Assembly (NCBI RefSeq): GCF_003347595.2
Contig: NZ_QCZK02000055.1
Coordinates: 62,001 to 126,000, forward strand
Direction: 5' to 3'
Length of the DNA stretch: 64,000 nt
DNA from: Botryobacter ruber
GTDB lineage: Bacteria; Bacteroidota; Bacteroidia; Cytophagales; Hymenobacteraceae
The notes below the pieces were generated by a model. It did no database searches, was not told where the DNA came from, and was given only the letters and a program-made list of their open reading frames with translations. The translations under genes and the position numbers were made by a program. This document shows, in pieces, positions 50,569 to 59,049 of the stretch. The first letter of the stretch is position 1. Each line of letters starts with the position of its first letter.

Positions 50569-51704
50569 CTGCCAAAATGGAGTTCTATTCCTTTAAAAAT
50601 AGATTTGTGTTTTGTAAAAGGAAGCCCGAAACTTTTAATGCCCATGAGGGGCGAGTAGCGGAGCCCGAGCCCGGTTTTATGGCTGCTGAAGCCGGAAAGG
50701 TCATAATCCGAAGTATAAAATTCCTCACGCAGGCTATGCTCCTGAAAGGGGGCAAAGTAGGCTGCTGCTGTTTGCAGGTGGAAACGGTAAAACGGGTAAA
50801 CAGAGAAGAAGGGACCAAACTTTACAGGTGTTTCCAGCTCGAACGTGTTAGCGGTAATGCCCCAGCTGTCGGTGTAGAAGCGGTAAAAGAAACGGGTGGT
50901 CAGGTAATCGTTCAGGTAGTAATTTACCCGCAGACCTACCGGGTATTTCAGCCGTGTATCCGGCAACTGCTCTACCCTGGGCAGCTCCATCCCCCGGAAG
51001 TACACCCGGTGGAAAGGCGTGGACAGCAAGCCGGACTGATAAACCAGGTCAGCCGACAGCGAAGCCTGTATCTTCTGATTGATTACCTGTGAGTAGGTGG
51101 CGGAGAGGTTGTAAGACTGTCGCTTATCGGACTTCACCAGCTGTTCCCCGGAGCGTAGCTCTATTGGGTAAATCAACGACCAGGCATCCCAGTAGGCCAG
51201 TACACCCAGGCTGAATTCCCGGTTGCCGTCAGCCGACTCCACAGCCCAGCCTGCCCCTGCCGAGAAGGACTGGTAATCGTATTCGGTGGAGCCTCCCAGC
51301 GATATACTCTTCGTAATCCTGCTCAGGCTGTTGCGGCGGCTGAGGCTGATGTTGAGGTGCGTACGCGTGTCGGAACTGGAGGCAGAAGATACGTTATAGT
51401 CGATGTTATCGGTAGAGGCCGAGGAGTAGAAGTCCATCCCGAAATTAACATTCAGATTTGTAACAGAGTCGAGCGGCACATTCACAATGATGGTGGGCGT
51501 TCCATCGGTTAGTTGTTCCGTACCTATGCCTCCTGTTACAGGCGAATGGTTGCCGTCCTGGCTGTAGTAGCTCCCCAGGATGTTGACCTCGGCAGGCTCC
51601 AGTTTTCGTACCCGCCTTGCGGGTGTGGGAGTGGTCTGGGCGAAGGAAGCAGTAGCCATGGTGCAGGCTACGAGCAAACCGGCATATTTTAGTTGCATCC
51701 GCAT
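50496..51704 (-). CDS. DUF3570 outer-membrane beta-barrel protein
   Basis: The 402-residue protein has a signal peptide (about residues 1-22, ending TASFAQ), then many alternating amphipathic beta strands with aromatic ends, consistent with an outer-membrane barrel. It matches the DUF3570 family as I know it, with YYSQDGNHSPVTGGIGTEQL near the N-terminus and a C-terminal LKAYIISTDLGFTLPAE. Its start overlaps the DUF4266 gene by 16 nt, making it the last gene of the thioredoxin-apbE-DUF4266-DUF3570 operon. Its last residues overlap the convergent truncated gene. Function unknown. Confidence 0.82.
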   Translation of the reverse strand: MRMQLKYAGLLVACTMATASFAQTTPTPARRVRKLEPAEVNILGSYYSQDGNHSPVTGGIGTEQLTDGTPTIIVNVPLDSVTNLNVNFGMDFYSSASTDNIDYNVSSASSSDTRTHLNISLSRRNSLSRITKSISLGGSTEYDYQSFSAGAGWAVESADGNREFSLGVLAYWDAWSLIYPIELRSGEQLVKSDKRQSYNLSATYSQVINQKIQASLSADLVYQSGLLSTPFHRVYFRGMELPRVEQLPDTRLKYPVGLRVNYYLNDYLTTRFFYRFYTDSWGITANTFELETPVKFGPFFSVYPFYRFHLQTAAAYFAPFQEHSLREEFYTSDYDLSGFSSHKTGLGLRYSPLMGIKSFGLPFTKHKSIFKGIELHFGSYWRSDGLKAYIISTDLGFTLPAE

Positions 51705-51916
51705 CCTCCTCCCACTTTACCCCCGTTTGCTCCGGAGGCACCTTCCCGGTAAGACTGAAAATTTGTTTCGAACGACTCCAGTTTCCGTGCATTCAGCTTC
51801 ATCTCCTCTTCGTTCAGGTATTTTTTCTGGTAAGGCTTCACAGCCTCACAACTGCTCAGGATGCCCGATGTTATTATACAGGCCATTAGCAGAAGCGCGT
51901 AGGTAAGTAATTTCAT
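51689..51916 (-). CDS. DUF4266 small lipoprotein with GGGCGCN C-terminus
   Basis: A 75-residue protein with a lipoprotein signal and lipobox (SGILSSC, acylated Cys23). The mature part is about 50 residues: a charged helix (KKYLNEEEMKLNARKLESFE) and a glycine-rich end (YREGASGANGGKVGGGCGCN). The last residues carry two cysteines separated by one glycine, a strongly conserved ending of the DUF4266 family as I recall it. It overlaps apbE by ATGA and DUF3570 by 16 nt. The conserved tail could bind metal, be modified, or receive flavin from ApbE; none is shown by the sequence. Confidence 0.85.
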   Translation of the reverse strand: MKLLTYALLLMACIITSGILSSCEAVKPYQKKYLNEEEMKLNARKLESFETNFQSYREGASGANGGKVGGGCGCN

Positions 51917-52980
51917 AGCCTATTCTGTTTTGTGTTTGGCTTTTGTTGCAGCAAGGCAGGTTTCGGCTTGCTCTGGTAACCATGCAGGTGCAGGTTATCG
52001 GATGTCACTAGCTCATCGGAGTCGGTTACCATCAGGCATTCCACTCCTTTGAGCTGGTTTACCAGGTATAGCCCTTCTTCTTTCCCGAGCACAAAGGTCG
52101 CCGTAGCCAGGGCGTCGGCCAGTTCCGCATCCGGGCAGATAATGGTAACACTTTTCAAACCTGTAACCGGGTAACCGGACCGGGGGGCGATGATATGGGC
52201 GTAGCGCTTGCCATTTATTTCGGCGTATTTTTCGTAGCTGCCGGAAGTCACCACAGCTGTTTCGTCGGCGGTGAGCCAGGAGAATACTTTATCTTTCTCG
52301 GCAGGGTCGGCAATACCGATGTACCAGGACTGGCCATCGGCTTGCCTGCCCCAGGTAACCAGGTCGCCGGCGGCATTTACCACGCCATTTTTTATGCCCA
52401 TGCTGCGCATCAGGTCGCGGGCGCGGTTAGCAGCATAGCCTTTCCCGATAGCGCCAAAACCAATTTTCATACCCGCTTCCTGCAGCCTTACACTGTGCGT
52501 TTCGGGGAACAACTGGATTTTTTCGTATCCGATATGCCGGATAGAGTTGGCAATGGCCTCCGGTGACGGCAGTTCCTGCATGCTGCCATCAAACCGCCAC
52601 ACCTTATCGGCTGCGGCCCAGGTAATGTCAAAAGCGCCTCCGGTTAATTTCGAGAGGCGGATACTGCGCCTGATGAGTTCAAACAACTCCTTATCCACCG
52701 GCACCGGCATGCCGCCGGCACTCCGGTTGATGGCGCTGGTCTGGGAAGTTGGCTGCCACTCCGACAGCAGCGCCTCGATTCGCTGGATTTCCTGAATGCC
52801 TGCTGCTACAGCCATTTCTGCCAACTGCCCATCTTCCGACACGGCAACCAGTTCAAAGCGGGTTCCCATTAGCAGCAGCACCTGTTTATGTGTTTTTAAT
52901 GCCTGTTCAGGCGCCTGCGCCTGTGTGCTGCCAAAGACCAGCAACAGCAAAAGGCATGTTATTATCCGGAACTTCTTCAT
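51913..52980 (-). CDS. apbE: FAD:protein FMN transferase (ApbE)
   Basis: ApbE attaches FMN to Ser/Thr of exported proteins using FAD. The 355-residue product has a signal peptide (MKKFRIITCLLLLLVFGSTQ, cleaved after AQA), then LLMGTRFELVAVSEDGQ, EALLSEWQPTSQTSAINRSA, FGAIGKGYAANRARDLMRS, VVNAAGDLVTWG, AVVTSGSYEKYAEINGKRYA, and the metal ligands Asp and Thr in AELADALATATFVLG. The usual HIIDPRTGYP motif reads HIIAPRSGYP, with Ala for Asp. It lies between thioredoxin and DUF4266 genes, so its substrate is probably in this operon or another periplasmic redox protein. Confidence 0.92.
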   Translation of the reverse strand: MKKFRIITCLLLLLVFGSTQAQAPEQALKTHKQVLLLMGTRFELVAVSEDGQLAEMAVAAGIQEIQRIEALLSEWQPTSQTSAINRSAGGMPVPVDKELFELIRRSIRLSKLTGGAFDITWAAADKVWRFDGSMQELPSPEAIANSIRHIGYEKIQLFPETHSVRLQEAGMKIGFGAIGKGYAANRARDLMRSMGIKNGVVNAAGDLVTWGRQADGQSWYIGIADPAEKDKVFSWLTADETAVVTSGSYEKYAEINGKRYAHIIAPRSGYPVTGLKSVTIICPDAELADALATATFVLGKEEGLYLVNQLKGVECLMVTDSDELVTSDNLHLHGYQSKPKPALLQQKPNTKQNRL

Positions 52981-53009
52981 GGCATTTTACTTCTTCTGGC
53001 AGCGGCTGT

Positions 53010-53474
53010 TCATTTATGATGCAGGATTTGTTTCAGATGGGCAATGTAATTTTCCGGGCCTCCTGGCTGGTAGCCCGTTTTGGCAAGCACCTGGCCTTTT
53101 TCATCCGTCAGCACCACCAGCGGGAAAACACCTTCTTTGTTATACCGACCGGCAAGCTGCTCGTTGTGCCGGGTTTGCTCTGCAGGTAACTGGTTTTTCT
53201 TAAAGCGGGGGAAATCGAGCTCCAGCAGTACGAAATGGTCTTTGGCGTAGGTTTGGAATTCCGGTGTGTCCCACACCTCCTTGCGCAGCATAATGCAGGG
53301 TTTGCACCAATCTGAGCCGGCAAACACCATCAGTATGGGTTTGTGCTCTGCGGCAGCCAGTTGGGCAGCCTCCTCGTACGTGTGCTGCCATTTTACATCA
53401 CCCGACTGCGCATGGCTATTGTGCGAGGGTAGCAGGCACAGCCATAAAAGCATAAACAAAAGTACATTTTTCAT
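53010..53474 (-). CDS. Exported thioredoxin-family protein
   Basis: From ATG 53474 (MKNVLLFMLLWLCLLPSHNS) the 154-residue protein has a signal peptide and one thioredoxin domain with the redox motif FAGSDWCKPCIMLRKEV and the cis-proline region GVFPLVVLTDEKGQVL. The upstream frame to 53495 starts at TTG. It leads the operon with apbE (29 nt gap), DUF4266 and DUF3570. Likely role: thiol-disulfide exchange in the periplasm, possibly keeping the GGGCGCN cysteines of the DUF4266 protein reduced. The latter is inference. Confidence 0.88.
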   Translation of the reverse strand: MKNVLLFMLLWLCLLPSHNSHAQSGDVKWQHTYEEAAQLAAAEHKPILMVFAGSDWCKPCIMLRKEVWDTPEFQTYAKDHFVLLELDFPRFKKNQLPAEQTRHNEQLAGRYNKEGVFPLVVLTDEKGQVLAKTGYQPGGPENYIAHLKQILHHK

Positions 53475-53622
53475 CTTTTCCTCTTTTAAAATCAAACAAT
53501 ACCAGGTTGAACAACAGCAGCCTGGGTGGTGGTAAAGGTAAAGTTTAAGTCATTGGCAAAAAGAGGGTTATGCTATTTATTATAAACGCTGCTGCTGCTC
53601 CTGCTGTTGTACAAATACAGGT

Positions 53623-54510
53623 TTAATTTTGAGAAAGTAAGTTTGCCTCCATTTCAGGTTCGCCAACGGGCGTGGAGGACTGGGATTTTTGCCTCCTGAA
53701 CCATTTAGCCCCTTCCAGCCAGATAACCGACACGAAACCTGTTACCACCGTAAAAAGCAACTGGTGTGGCCCCAGCGGGACGAATCCAAAGAATCCGGCC
53801 AGGGGAGGGGCATATACTAATGCCGCAGTGAGGACAGTGGTAAGACCAATGATAAACGCCACCAATCGGTTTTTGTAGTGCAGGGTAGTGAGTATGGAGT
53901 AATAAAAAGAGCGGTTGACCAGCGTCAGGAAAATGTTGGCAGCAATCAGTACCATTAATACCATCGTCCTGGTCAGGTCGGCATCGTAGCCGTTGCGTAC
54001 GGCATACTGGTAGGTAAACAAGGTGCCTGCTGTTATCATAACACCCTGGATAATGCTGGTAGTGAGTTCTCTCCAGCTGAAAAATGTGAGGGAGAACTTG
54101 CGCGGTGGCTGGAACATGAGGTTTTGTTCAATGGGCTCGTTTTCGTAGATAATGGAACAGGTGGGGCCCATAATCAGCTCAAAATAGATGATATGCACTG
54201 GGGAGAAGATGTTTGGATAAACCCAGCCCAGCACCAGGGGCAAAAAACGGTCAGGATGATGGGAATATGGATGGAGAGTATGTACTGAATAGCTTTTTTC
54301 AGGTTAGCGTAAATTTTCCTGCCCATTGCTACAGCCTCTGCCATCTTGCCCAAATCGTCTTCCAGCAGAATAAGCGAGGCTGCCTGTTTGAGGGCTTCCA
54401 GAAACTTGTTTTTCTTTTTTGTGGTCCAGCCGGTTTGGGCCATACCTTTCCCGCGACTGCCGTACCTGCTCAGCCGTTAATCCCACGATATGGTAGGCTT
54501 TTTCTGGCAT
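53623..54510 (-). pseudogene. Decayed P-type cation ATPase
   Basis: Three reading-frame pieces recall a P2-type ATPase. The first encodes the N-terminus (MPEKAYHIVGLTAEQVRQSR, then YGPNRLDHKK), the second jumps to the region after the phosphorylation domain (QAASLILLEDDLGKMAEAVA, YANLKKAIQYILSIHIPIIL), and the third holds the last helices (FSPVHIIYFELIMGPTCSII onward, ending 53623). About 545 residues between the first two parts are missing (junction near 54388). A +1 shift in an A tract (54409-54413) and a -1 shift in a T tract (54242-54247) break the frame. The product cannot pump ions. Confidence 0.85.
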
Positions 54511-54597
54511 TGTTTTTTAACTGAATAACGTTCAGTGCTATGGCAGCATCAGTTATAATAAACTTTTCCTGAAGCACCTCTTTCTTTACCAGAAGTG

Positions 54598-56250
54598 TCA
54601 GGCATTGTACAGTTTCTCATAGTACTCCTGCGCAAGTCGGGTGGAATCGAAAAAAGGCAGGATGTCGCGCATGCTGTTTTTGATGATGGAGCGCCACCTG
54701 TCCGGCTGGGTGTAATACAGTGGCAGAATCTCGTGCTGCAGGATGTCGTACACGTTTTTTGCATCCAGGTCGTCCTGCTCGTGCTGCGGAAGTTTCGGGT
54801 CGGCCGGTGGCGCTACAAACCCGTTGATGCCGTGGCGGACGAACTCCGGCACCCAGCCATCGGCCGTTGACAGGAGTACAGCGCCATTCATGGCGGCCGA
54901 CATGCCACTGGTACCGGAAGCCTCGTGTGTTACCAGCGAGGAACTCAGCCAAAGGTCGGCCCCCTGCTTGAGCAGTTTCGACAGCTTTAGCTCATACCCG
55001 ACAAGCACAGAACAATTCGGATACGCTCTGCTCAGATTTACCAGCTTGTCGAAAACCGTGATTGCACCATAGTCCATGGGGTAAGGCTTGCCTGCCCATA
55101 TGAGTTGAACCGGGTACGTGTTGTTGGTTAACAGGCTGTGCAGCAGGTCCATGTCCTCGAGCAGCAGGTCGGCCCGCTTATAGGCGGCAAAGCGCCTGGC
55201 CCAGACAATAGTGAATACCTTCTCATCGAGCATATCGCCTGCCTGGTCTGCTACCTCCTCGAAAAGCTGCTTTTTCAGGTCCTGTTTTCGCTGCACCAGA
55301 CGTTGGTCCTGATCCGTCTGTAGGCAGTCGTAGAGCGGTTTGTCGGCCCAGTACGCGTAGCTCTGCGCATTGGTAATAGAGAGGATAGGGGAAACGCCGC
55401 TATACCCCTGCCACTTCCGGACAAGGGTTTCTCCGTGCATGCGCGAAACAGCATTCGAACGCTTTGCCAGGCGCAGGGCCGCCAGGGTGTGGTCCAGGAT
55501 ACCTCCCTCCGGCTTTACCAGCTGCTGTACCTGCTCCGGCGGTACCTTTAAAAAGAAACTCATGTCCTGCAGCAGCCGGATATCAGTTTTTTCGTTGCCT
55601 GCTTCTTCGGGAGTGTGGGTGGTGAATACGACCCGCTTCCTGACCTCATCCGCGTTCCCGTACTTCTCCAGAAGCGCGAAAGCCAGGGGCAGGGCGTGTG
55701 CTTCGTTCAGGTGGTAGATATCGGGGGCAACGCCTAAAATTTCGAGCAGCTTAAAACCTCCTGCACCCAGCAGAATACTGGCAGCAATCCTGGCTGCTTT
55801 ATCCGAATCGTAGAGCTTGTGCGAGATGGTTTGCGCCAGGTAATTGTTTTCGGGCAAATCGGTGGTGAGCAGGAATAGCGGAACGGTGCCAAAAATGTGC
55901 GGCGGGAGGTAATATACCCCCACCTGCACCGGCGCACGGTTTACGGTTATTTCAAACCGGATGCTGGTCTTCTCCAGGAAGCCGTAAATTTTCTCCTGGA
56001 ACAGCACGCCCATCGTCTGGTCCGGTTGCCGTACCTGGTCGTAGTAGCCATACTTCCAGAAAATGCCTATCCCGATCACATTCTGCTTTAGCTCATAGGC
56101 GCTGCGCATATGGGAACCGGCCAGAAACCCCAACCCGCCAGCGTATAGCTTGAGCGACTGGGCAATGGCATATTCCATGCAAAAATAGGCAACCCGCTTT
56201 TGGTAAGCAGGCGCATAGGCATACGGGTGCAGGTACTGCTGATTTTCCAT
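54598..56250 (-). CDS. glgP: Alpha-glucan (glycogen/maltodextrin) phosphorylase
   Basis: Releases glucose-1-phosphate from glycogen or maltodextrin using pyridoxal phosphate. From ATG 56250 (MENQQYLHPYAYAPAYQKRV) it has 550 residues, the short phosphorylase form. Motifs: AYFCMEYAIAQSLKLYAGGL with GFLAGSHMRSA near the N-terminus, YHLNEAHALPLAFALLEKYG, FTIVWARRFAAYKRADLLLE, QLIWAGKPYPMD, and SSLVTHEASGTSGMSAAMNG for the PLP/phosphate region. The open frame up to 56310 begins at TTG. It is downstream of mgtA and part of the minus-strand hydrogenase-NAD series. Confidence 0.9.
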   Translation of the reverse strand: MENQQYLHPYAYAPAYQKRVAYFCMEYAIAQSLKLYAGGLGFLAGSHMRSAYELKQNVIGIGIFWKYGYYDQVRQPDQTMGVLFQEKIYGFLEKTSIRFEITVNRAPVQVGVYYLPPHIFGTVPLFLLTTDLPENNYLAQTISHKLYDSDKAARIAASILLGAGGFKLLEILGVAPDIYHLNEAHALPLAFALLEKYGNADEVRKRVVFTTHTPEEAGNEKTDIRLLQDMSFFLKVPPEQVQQLVKPEGGILDHTLAALRLAKRSNAVSRMHGETLVRKWQGYSGVSPILSITNAQSYAYWADKPLYDCLQTDQDQRLVQRKQDLKKQLFEEVADQAGDMLDEKVFTIVWARRFAAYKRADLLLEDMDLLHSLLTNNTYPVQLIWAGKPYPMDYGAITVFDKLVNLSRAYPNCSVLVGYELKLSKLLKQGADLWLSSSLVTHEASGTSGMSAAMNGAVLLSTADGWVPEFVRHGINGFVAPPADPKLPQHEQDDLDAKNVYDILQHEILPLYYTQPDRWRSIIKNSMRDILPFFDSTRLAQEYYEKLYNA

Positions 56251-56372
56251 TTCTATTGCTTGTGCAGCTACACTAAAATGTCCATAAGTTCTCCTCCTGA
56301 TTACGTGCAAGCTGCATCGGGGATGCTGCTGCGCCTGGCTTTCGGGCGCTGTTTGTTATTTTGAGGTCAAAA

Positions 56373-56408
56373 TTTTTATCTGCACCAGCCACCACATCCA
56401 CAGCTCCT
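56373..56408 (+). repeat. Dispersed repeat, family A copy 6a
   Basis: TTTTTATCTGCACCAGCCAC then CACATCCACAGCTCCT on the plus strand. It overlaps the mgtA stop codon and encodes its final residues on the minus strand. Confidence 0.75.
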
Positions 56409-58964
56409 GAAATATAGTTTACTGCACCTGCCACCACAGCCTCTGCTGCTACCCGGTAAACCTATTCTTCTGAAAGACCTGAAAAACCAATGCTTCAGCA
56501 GCTCCGCCGTAACCGCATACGCCAGTATGATTCCGGTAATAACGATTACCTGCTGCTGGTGCGCAATGGCAAAGCTGAGTACCGGTGCAAAGGGCGAGAA
56601 GGGCAGCCAGAGCGTAACTGCCAGCGCCAGGGCAGCCGTAAGCAGCAGGAGCCTGCCCGGGCTGCTCCGGAAGATGGATTTCGGCGTCCGGATAATGAAC
56701 ACAATGAGCAGCTCTGTCACGACCGACTCCAGGAACCAGCCTGTCTGAAAGGGTGTCTCGGGCAAGTCAAAGTAAAAATGCAGCATGTAAAAAGTAGCGA
56801 AATCGAATACCGAGCTATGGAGGCCGAAGACCAGCATAAACCGGCGGATGAGGCGGATGTCCCAGCGGAGCGGGTGGCGCAGCTGCTCTTCGTCTACTTT
56901 ATCAGAAGCAATTGCCAGGTAGGGAACATCTGAAATCAGGTTCGTCAGCAGAATCTGCTTGGGGAGCATGGGCAGGAAAGGCAGCAGCAGCGAGGCGCCG
57001 GCCACACTGAACATGTTGCCAAACGTAGCGCCTGTGGTGGCAAAGATGTACTTCATGGAGTTGGCAAAAGATTTCCGCCCTTCCGTTACCCCGTCTGCCA
57101 GCACCGCCAGGTCTTTTTCGAGCAAAACAAAATCGGCGGCTTCTTTGGCCACATCCACGGCATTGTTGGTAGTGATGCCGGTATCGGCGGCATGGAGGGC
57201 GGCTACATCGTTTATGCCATCTCCCAGGTAAGCTACCCGGAACTTGGATTTCTTCAGGGCCCGGACTATCCGCTCTTTCTGATAAGGCTCCACCTCGGCA
57301 AACACATCGGTTTGCACGGCCTTTACCGTCAGCGCTTCCGGGGCCATGCTATTCAAATCCTGGCCGGTGATGATAGTGGCGGTGTTGAGGCCAAGGGCTT
57401 TGGCGGTGTGCATGGCCGCATAGCGGTTGTCGCCGGTAATAATTTTTACGGCAATGCCCATCTGCTCCAGCCGGTCCAGCGAGGCGGCAGTGCTTTCCTT
57501 GAGCTTGTCTTCCAGCAGGATAAAGCCCATGAATACCATCTGCTGCTCATTTTCGTGCACAATGTCTTCTTTATCTGTTTTCCGGTAAGCAATGCCCAGC
57601 ACCCGGAAACCTTCCTGGCTGTAACTGGCCAGCTTCTCTTTTAGCAGGCTACCCTGCGCTTCGTCGAGCGGCTGCTCGGTGCCATCGGCTGCTACATAGG
57701 AGCTGCACACCTCCAGCACGCTCAGCAGGGCGCCTTTGGTAATGATGGTTTTTCCGGCGGCGCTCCTTACGCCGATGCTGAGGCGTTTGCGCACAAAGTC
57801 GTAAGGAATTTCGTCGTACTTTTCATAGCCCTGCGTATCCAGGGGCAGTGCGCTGATAACATCGTCGATGGGGTTGGTGAAGCCATTCTGAAAAGTAGCG
57901 TTCAGAAAAGCGAACAGCCGGGCCTGCGGGTCTGATTTTCCGGCGATGTTTACCACATCGTGCACTTGCACGGAACCTTCGGTAATGGTGCCGGTTTTAT
58001 CGGTGCAAAGCACATTCACCTCGCCCAGGCTGAAGATAGAAGCCAGGCGCTTTACAATTACTTTGCGGTCCATCATGCGCCTGGCGCCCGCCGACATGGC
58101 AAAGGTCATGATGGCAGGCAGCAGCTCGGGAGTCATGCCGATGGCCAACGCCAGCGAGAAAAGCAGCGAGTCGAAAAAGGGCTTCTGGAAGTACAGGTTG
58201 GTAAGCAGGATGAAAGAAGAGAGGAGGATGGTGATGCGCAGCAGGAAATAACCAAAGTTCTTCAGCCCTTCTTCAAAGGCCGTCGTGCGGACCTGCGTGA
58301 GGCTGTGCGCCATCTGCCCGAAAACGGTTTCCCGGCCCATGTGTACCACCAGTGCTGTGGCCGTGCCACTTACCACACTCGTCCCTTGCCAGAGGCAGTT
58401 GCTTTTCATGTTCAGCGGTGCATTTTCGGGGATGATGCCCGGTTCCTTGGCTACAGGAAAGGTCTCGCCCGTCAGGGGGCTTTCGTTGACGTGCAATTCG
58501 TTGCTTTCAATGATACGGCAGTCGGCCGGAATCATGTCGCCTGCATGGAGTACCACCACATCGCCTGGCACCACTTCCTGCACCGGTACGCTCACCTCCC
58601 GCCCTTCGCGGATGACCTGGTGCTTTACCTCGATTATTTGCAGAAGCTTATCCACCGCTCTGCCGGCATGCAGCTCCTGCAGGAAACTCAGCAGCCCCGA
58701 AACCAGCAGGATAAACAGCACGATAAGCGTATCCGAAAACTCCCCCAGTATGGCAGACAGCACGACCACCAGCAGGAGCAAAAGCATCAGCGGACTGCTG
58801 AACTGCCGCAGCAGCAGAAGCAGTTCCCGCTCAAACCTTGTCCGGACCTTCGCCTTCTTTTGCTGTGCTGCTATCCGGCGTTTTGCGGTTCCGGCACGTA
58901 GACCTTTTGCTCCGGAACGAAGCTGCTTGTAGAGCTGCTCAAGTGTGGGAGATGCCAGGTTCAT
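56376..58964 (-). CDS. mgtA: Magnesium-translocating P-type ATPase (MgtA type)
   Basis: Imports Mg2+ across the inner membrane (P3B class). The 862-residue protein has the P3B marks: N-terminal basic segment, ESPLTGETFPVAKEPG in the actuator domain, M4 IGMTPELLPAIMTFAMSAGA, phosphorylation site VLCTDKTGTITEG near Asp321, VAYLGDGINDVAALHAADTG and a C-terminal membrane domain ending near HWFFRSFRRIGLPG. The last 22 or so residues are unusual (Cys/Gly/Arg-rich, with SRGCGGRCSKLYF and SCGCGGWCR) and are encoded by two tandem copies of the dispersed repeat, so the natural end was probably replaced. It follows pncA after 85 nt. Confidence 0.92.
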   Translation of the reverse strand: MNLASPTLEQLYKQLRSGAKGLRAGTAKRRIAAQQKKAKVRTRFERELLLLLRQFSSPLMLLLLLVVVLSAILGEFSDTLIVLFILLVSGLLSFLQELHAGRAVDKLLQIIEVKHQVIREGREVSVPVQEVVPGDVVVLHAGDMIPADCRIIESNELHVNESPLTGETFPVAKEPGIIPENAPLNMKSNCLWQGTSVVSGTATALVVHMGRETVFGQMAHSLTQVRTTAFEEGLKNFGYFLLRITILLSSFILLTNLYFQKPFFDSLLFSLALAIGMTPELLPAIMTFAMSAGARRMMDRKVIVKRLASIFSLGEVNVLCTDKTGTITEGSVQVHDVVNIAGKSDPQARLFAFLNATFQNGFTNPIDDVISALPLDTQGYEKYDEIPYDFVRKRLSIGVRSAAGKTIITKGALLSVLEVCSSYVAADGTEQPLDEAQGSLLKEKLASYSQEGFRVLGIAYRKTDKEDIVHENEQQMVFMGFILLEDKLKESTAASLDRLEQMGIAVKIITGDNRYAAMHTAKALGLNTATIITGQDLNSMAPEALTVKAVQTDVFAEVEPYQKERIVRALKKSKFRVAYLGDGINDVAALHAADTGITTNNAVDVAKEAADFVLLEKDLAVLADGVTEGRKSFANSMKYIFATTGATFGNMFSVAGASLLLPFLPMLPKQILLTNLISDVPYLAIASDKVDEEQLRHPLRWDIRLIRRFMLVFGLHSSVFDFATFYMLHFYFDLPETPFQTGWFLESVVTELLIVFIIRTPKSIFRSSPGRLLLLTAALALAVTLWLPFSPFAPVLSFAIAHQQQVIVITGIILAYAVTAELLKHWFFRSFRRIGLPGSSRGCGGRCSKLYFRSCGCGGWCR
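56415..56450 (+). repeat. Dispersed repeat, family A copy 6b
   Basis: AGTTTACTGCACCTGCCACC then ACAGCCTCTGCTGCT on the plus strand, directly behind copy 6a in the same orientation, about 42 nt apart. It is the closest match to copy 2. It is read antisense as the MgtA tail. Confidence 0.75.
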
Positions 58965-59049
58965 GGTTATCGGTTTCCGGTGGTGGCAGTAGCATTTTAC
59001 ACAGGTTTGTGGAGCAGCGTGCGAAAAGAGTAGAGCAGCATAGCCGTGC

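Noticed and set aside
53583-53605. CTG/CTC-rich stretch upstream of the thioredoxin gene as another dispersed repeat copy
   Set aside because: It lacks the GCCACCAC core and aligns only through CTGCTG.
54520-54536. ACTGAA/TTCAGT hairpin between glgP and the pseudogene as a terminator
   Set aside because: The stem is only six base pairs and no T run follows in the direction of transcription.
57960-58901. Plus-strand frame of 313 codons opposite mgtA
   Set aside because: Antisense to conserved P-type ATPase motifs; no recognisable family.
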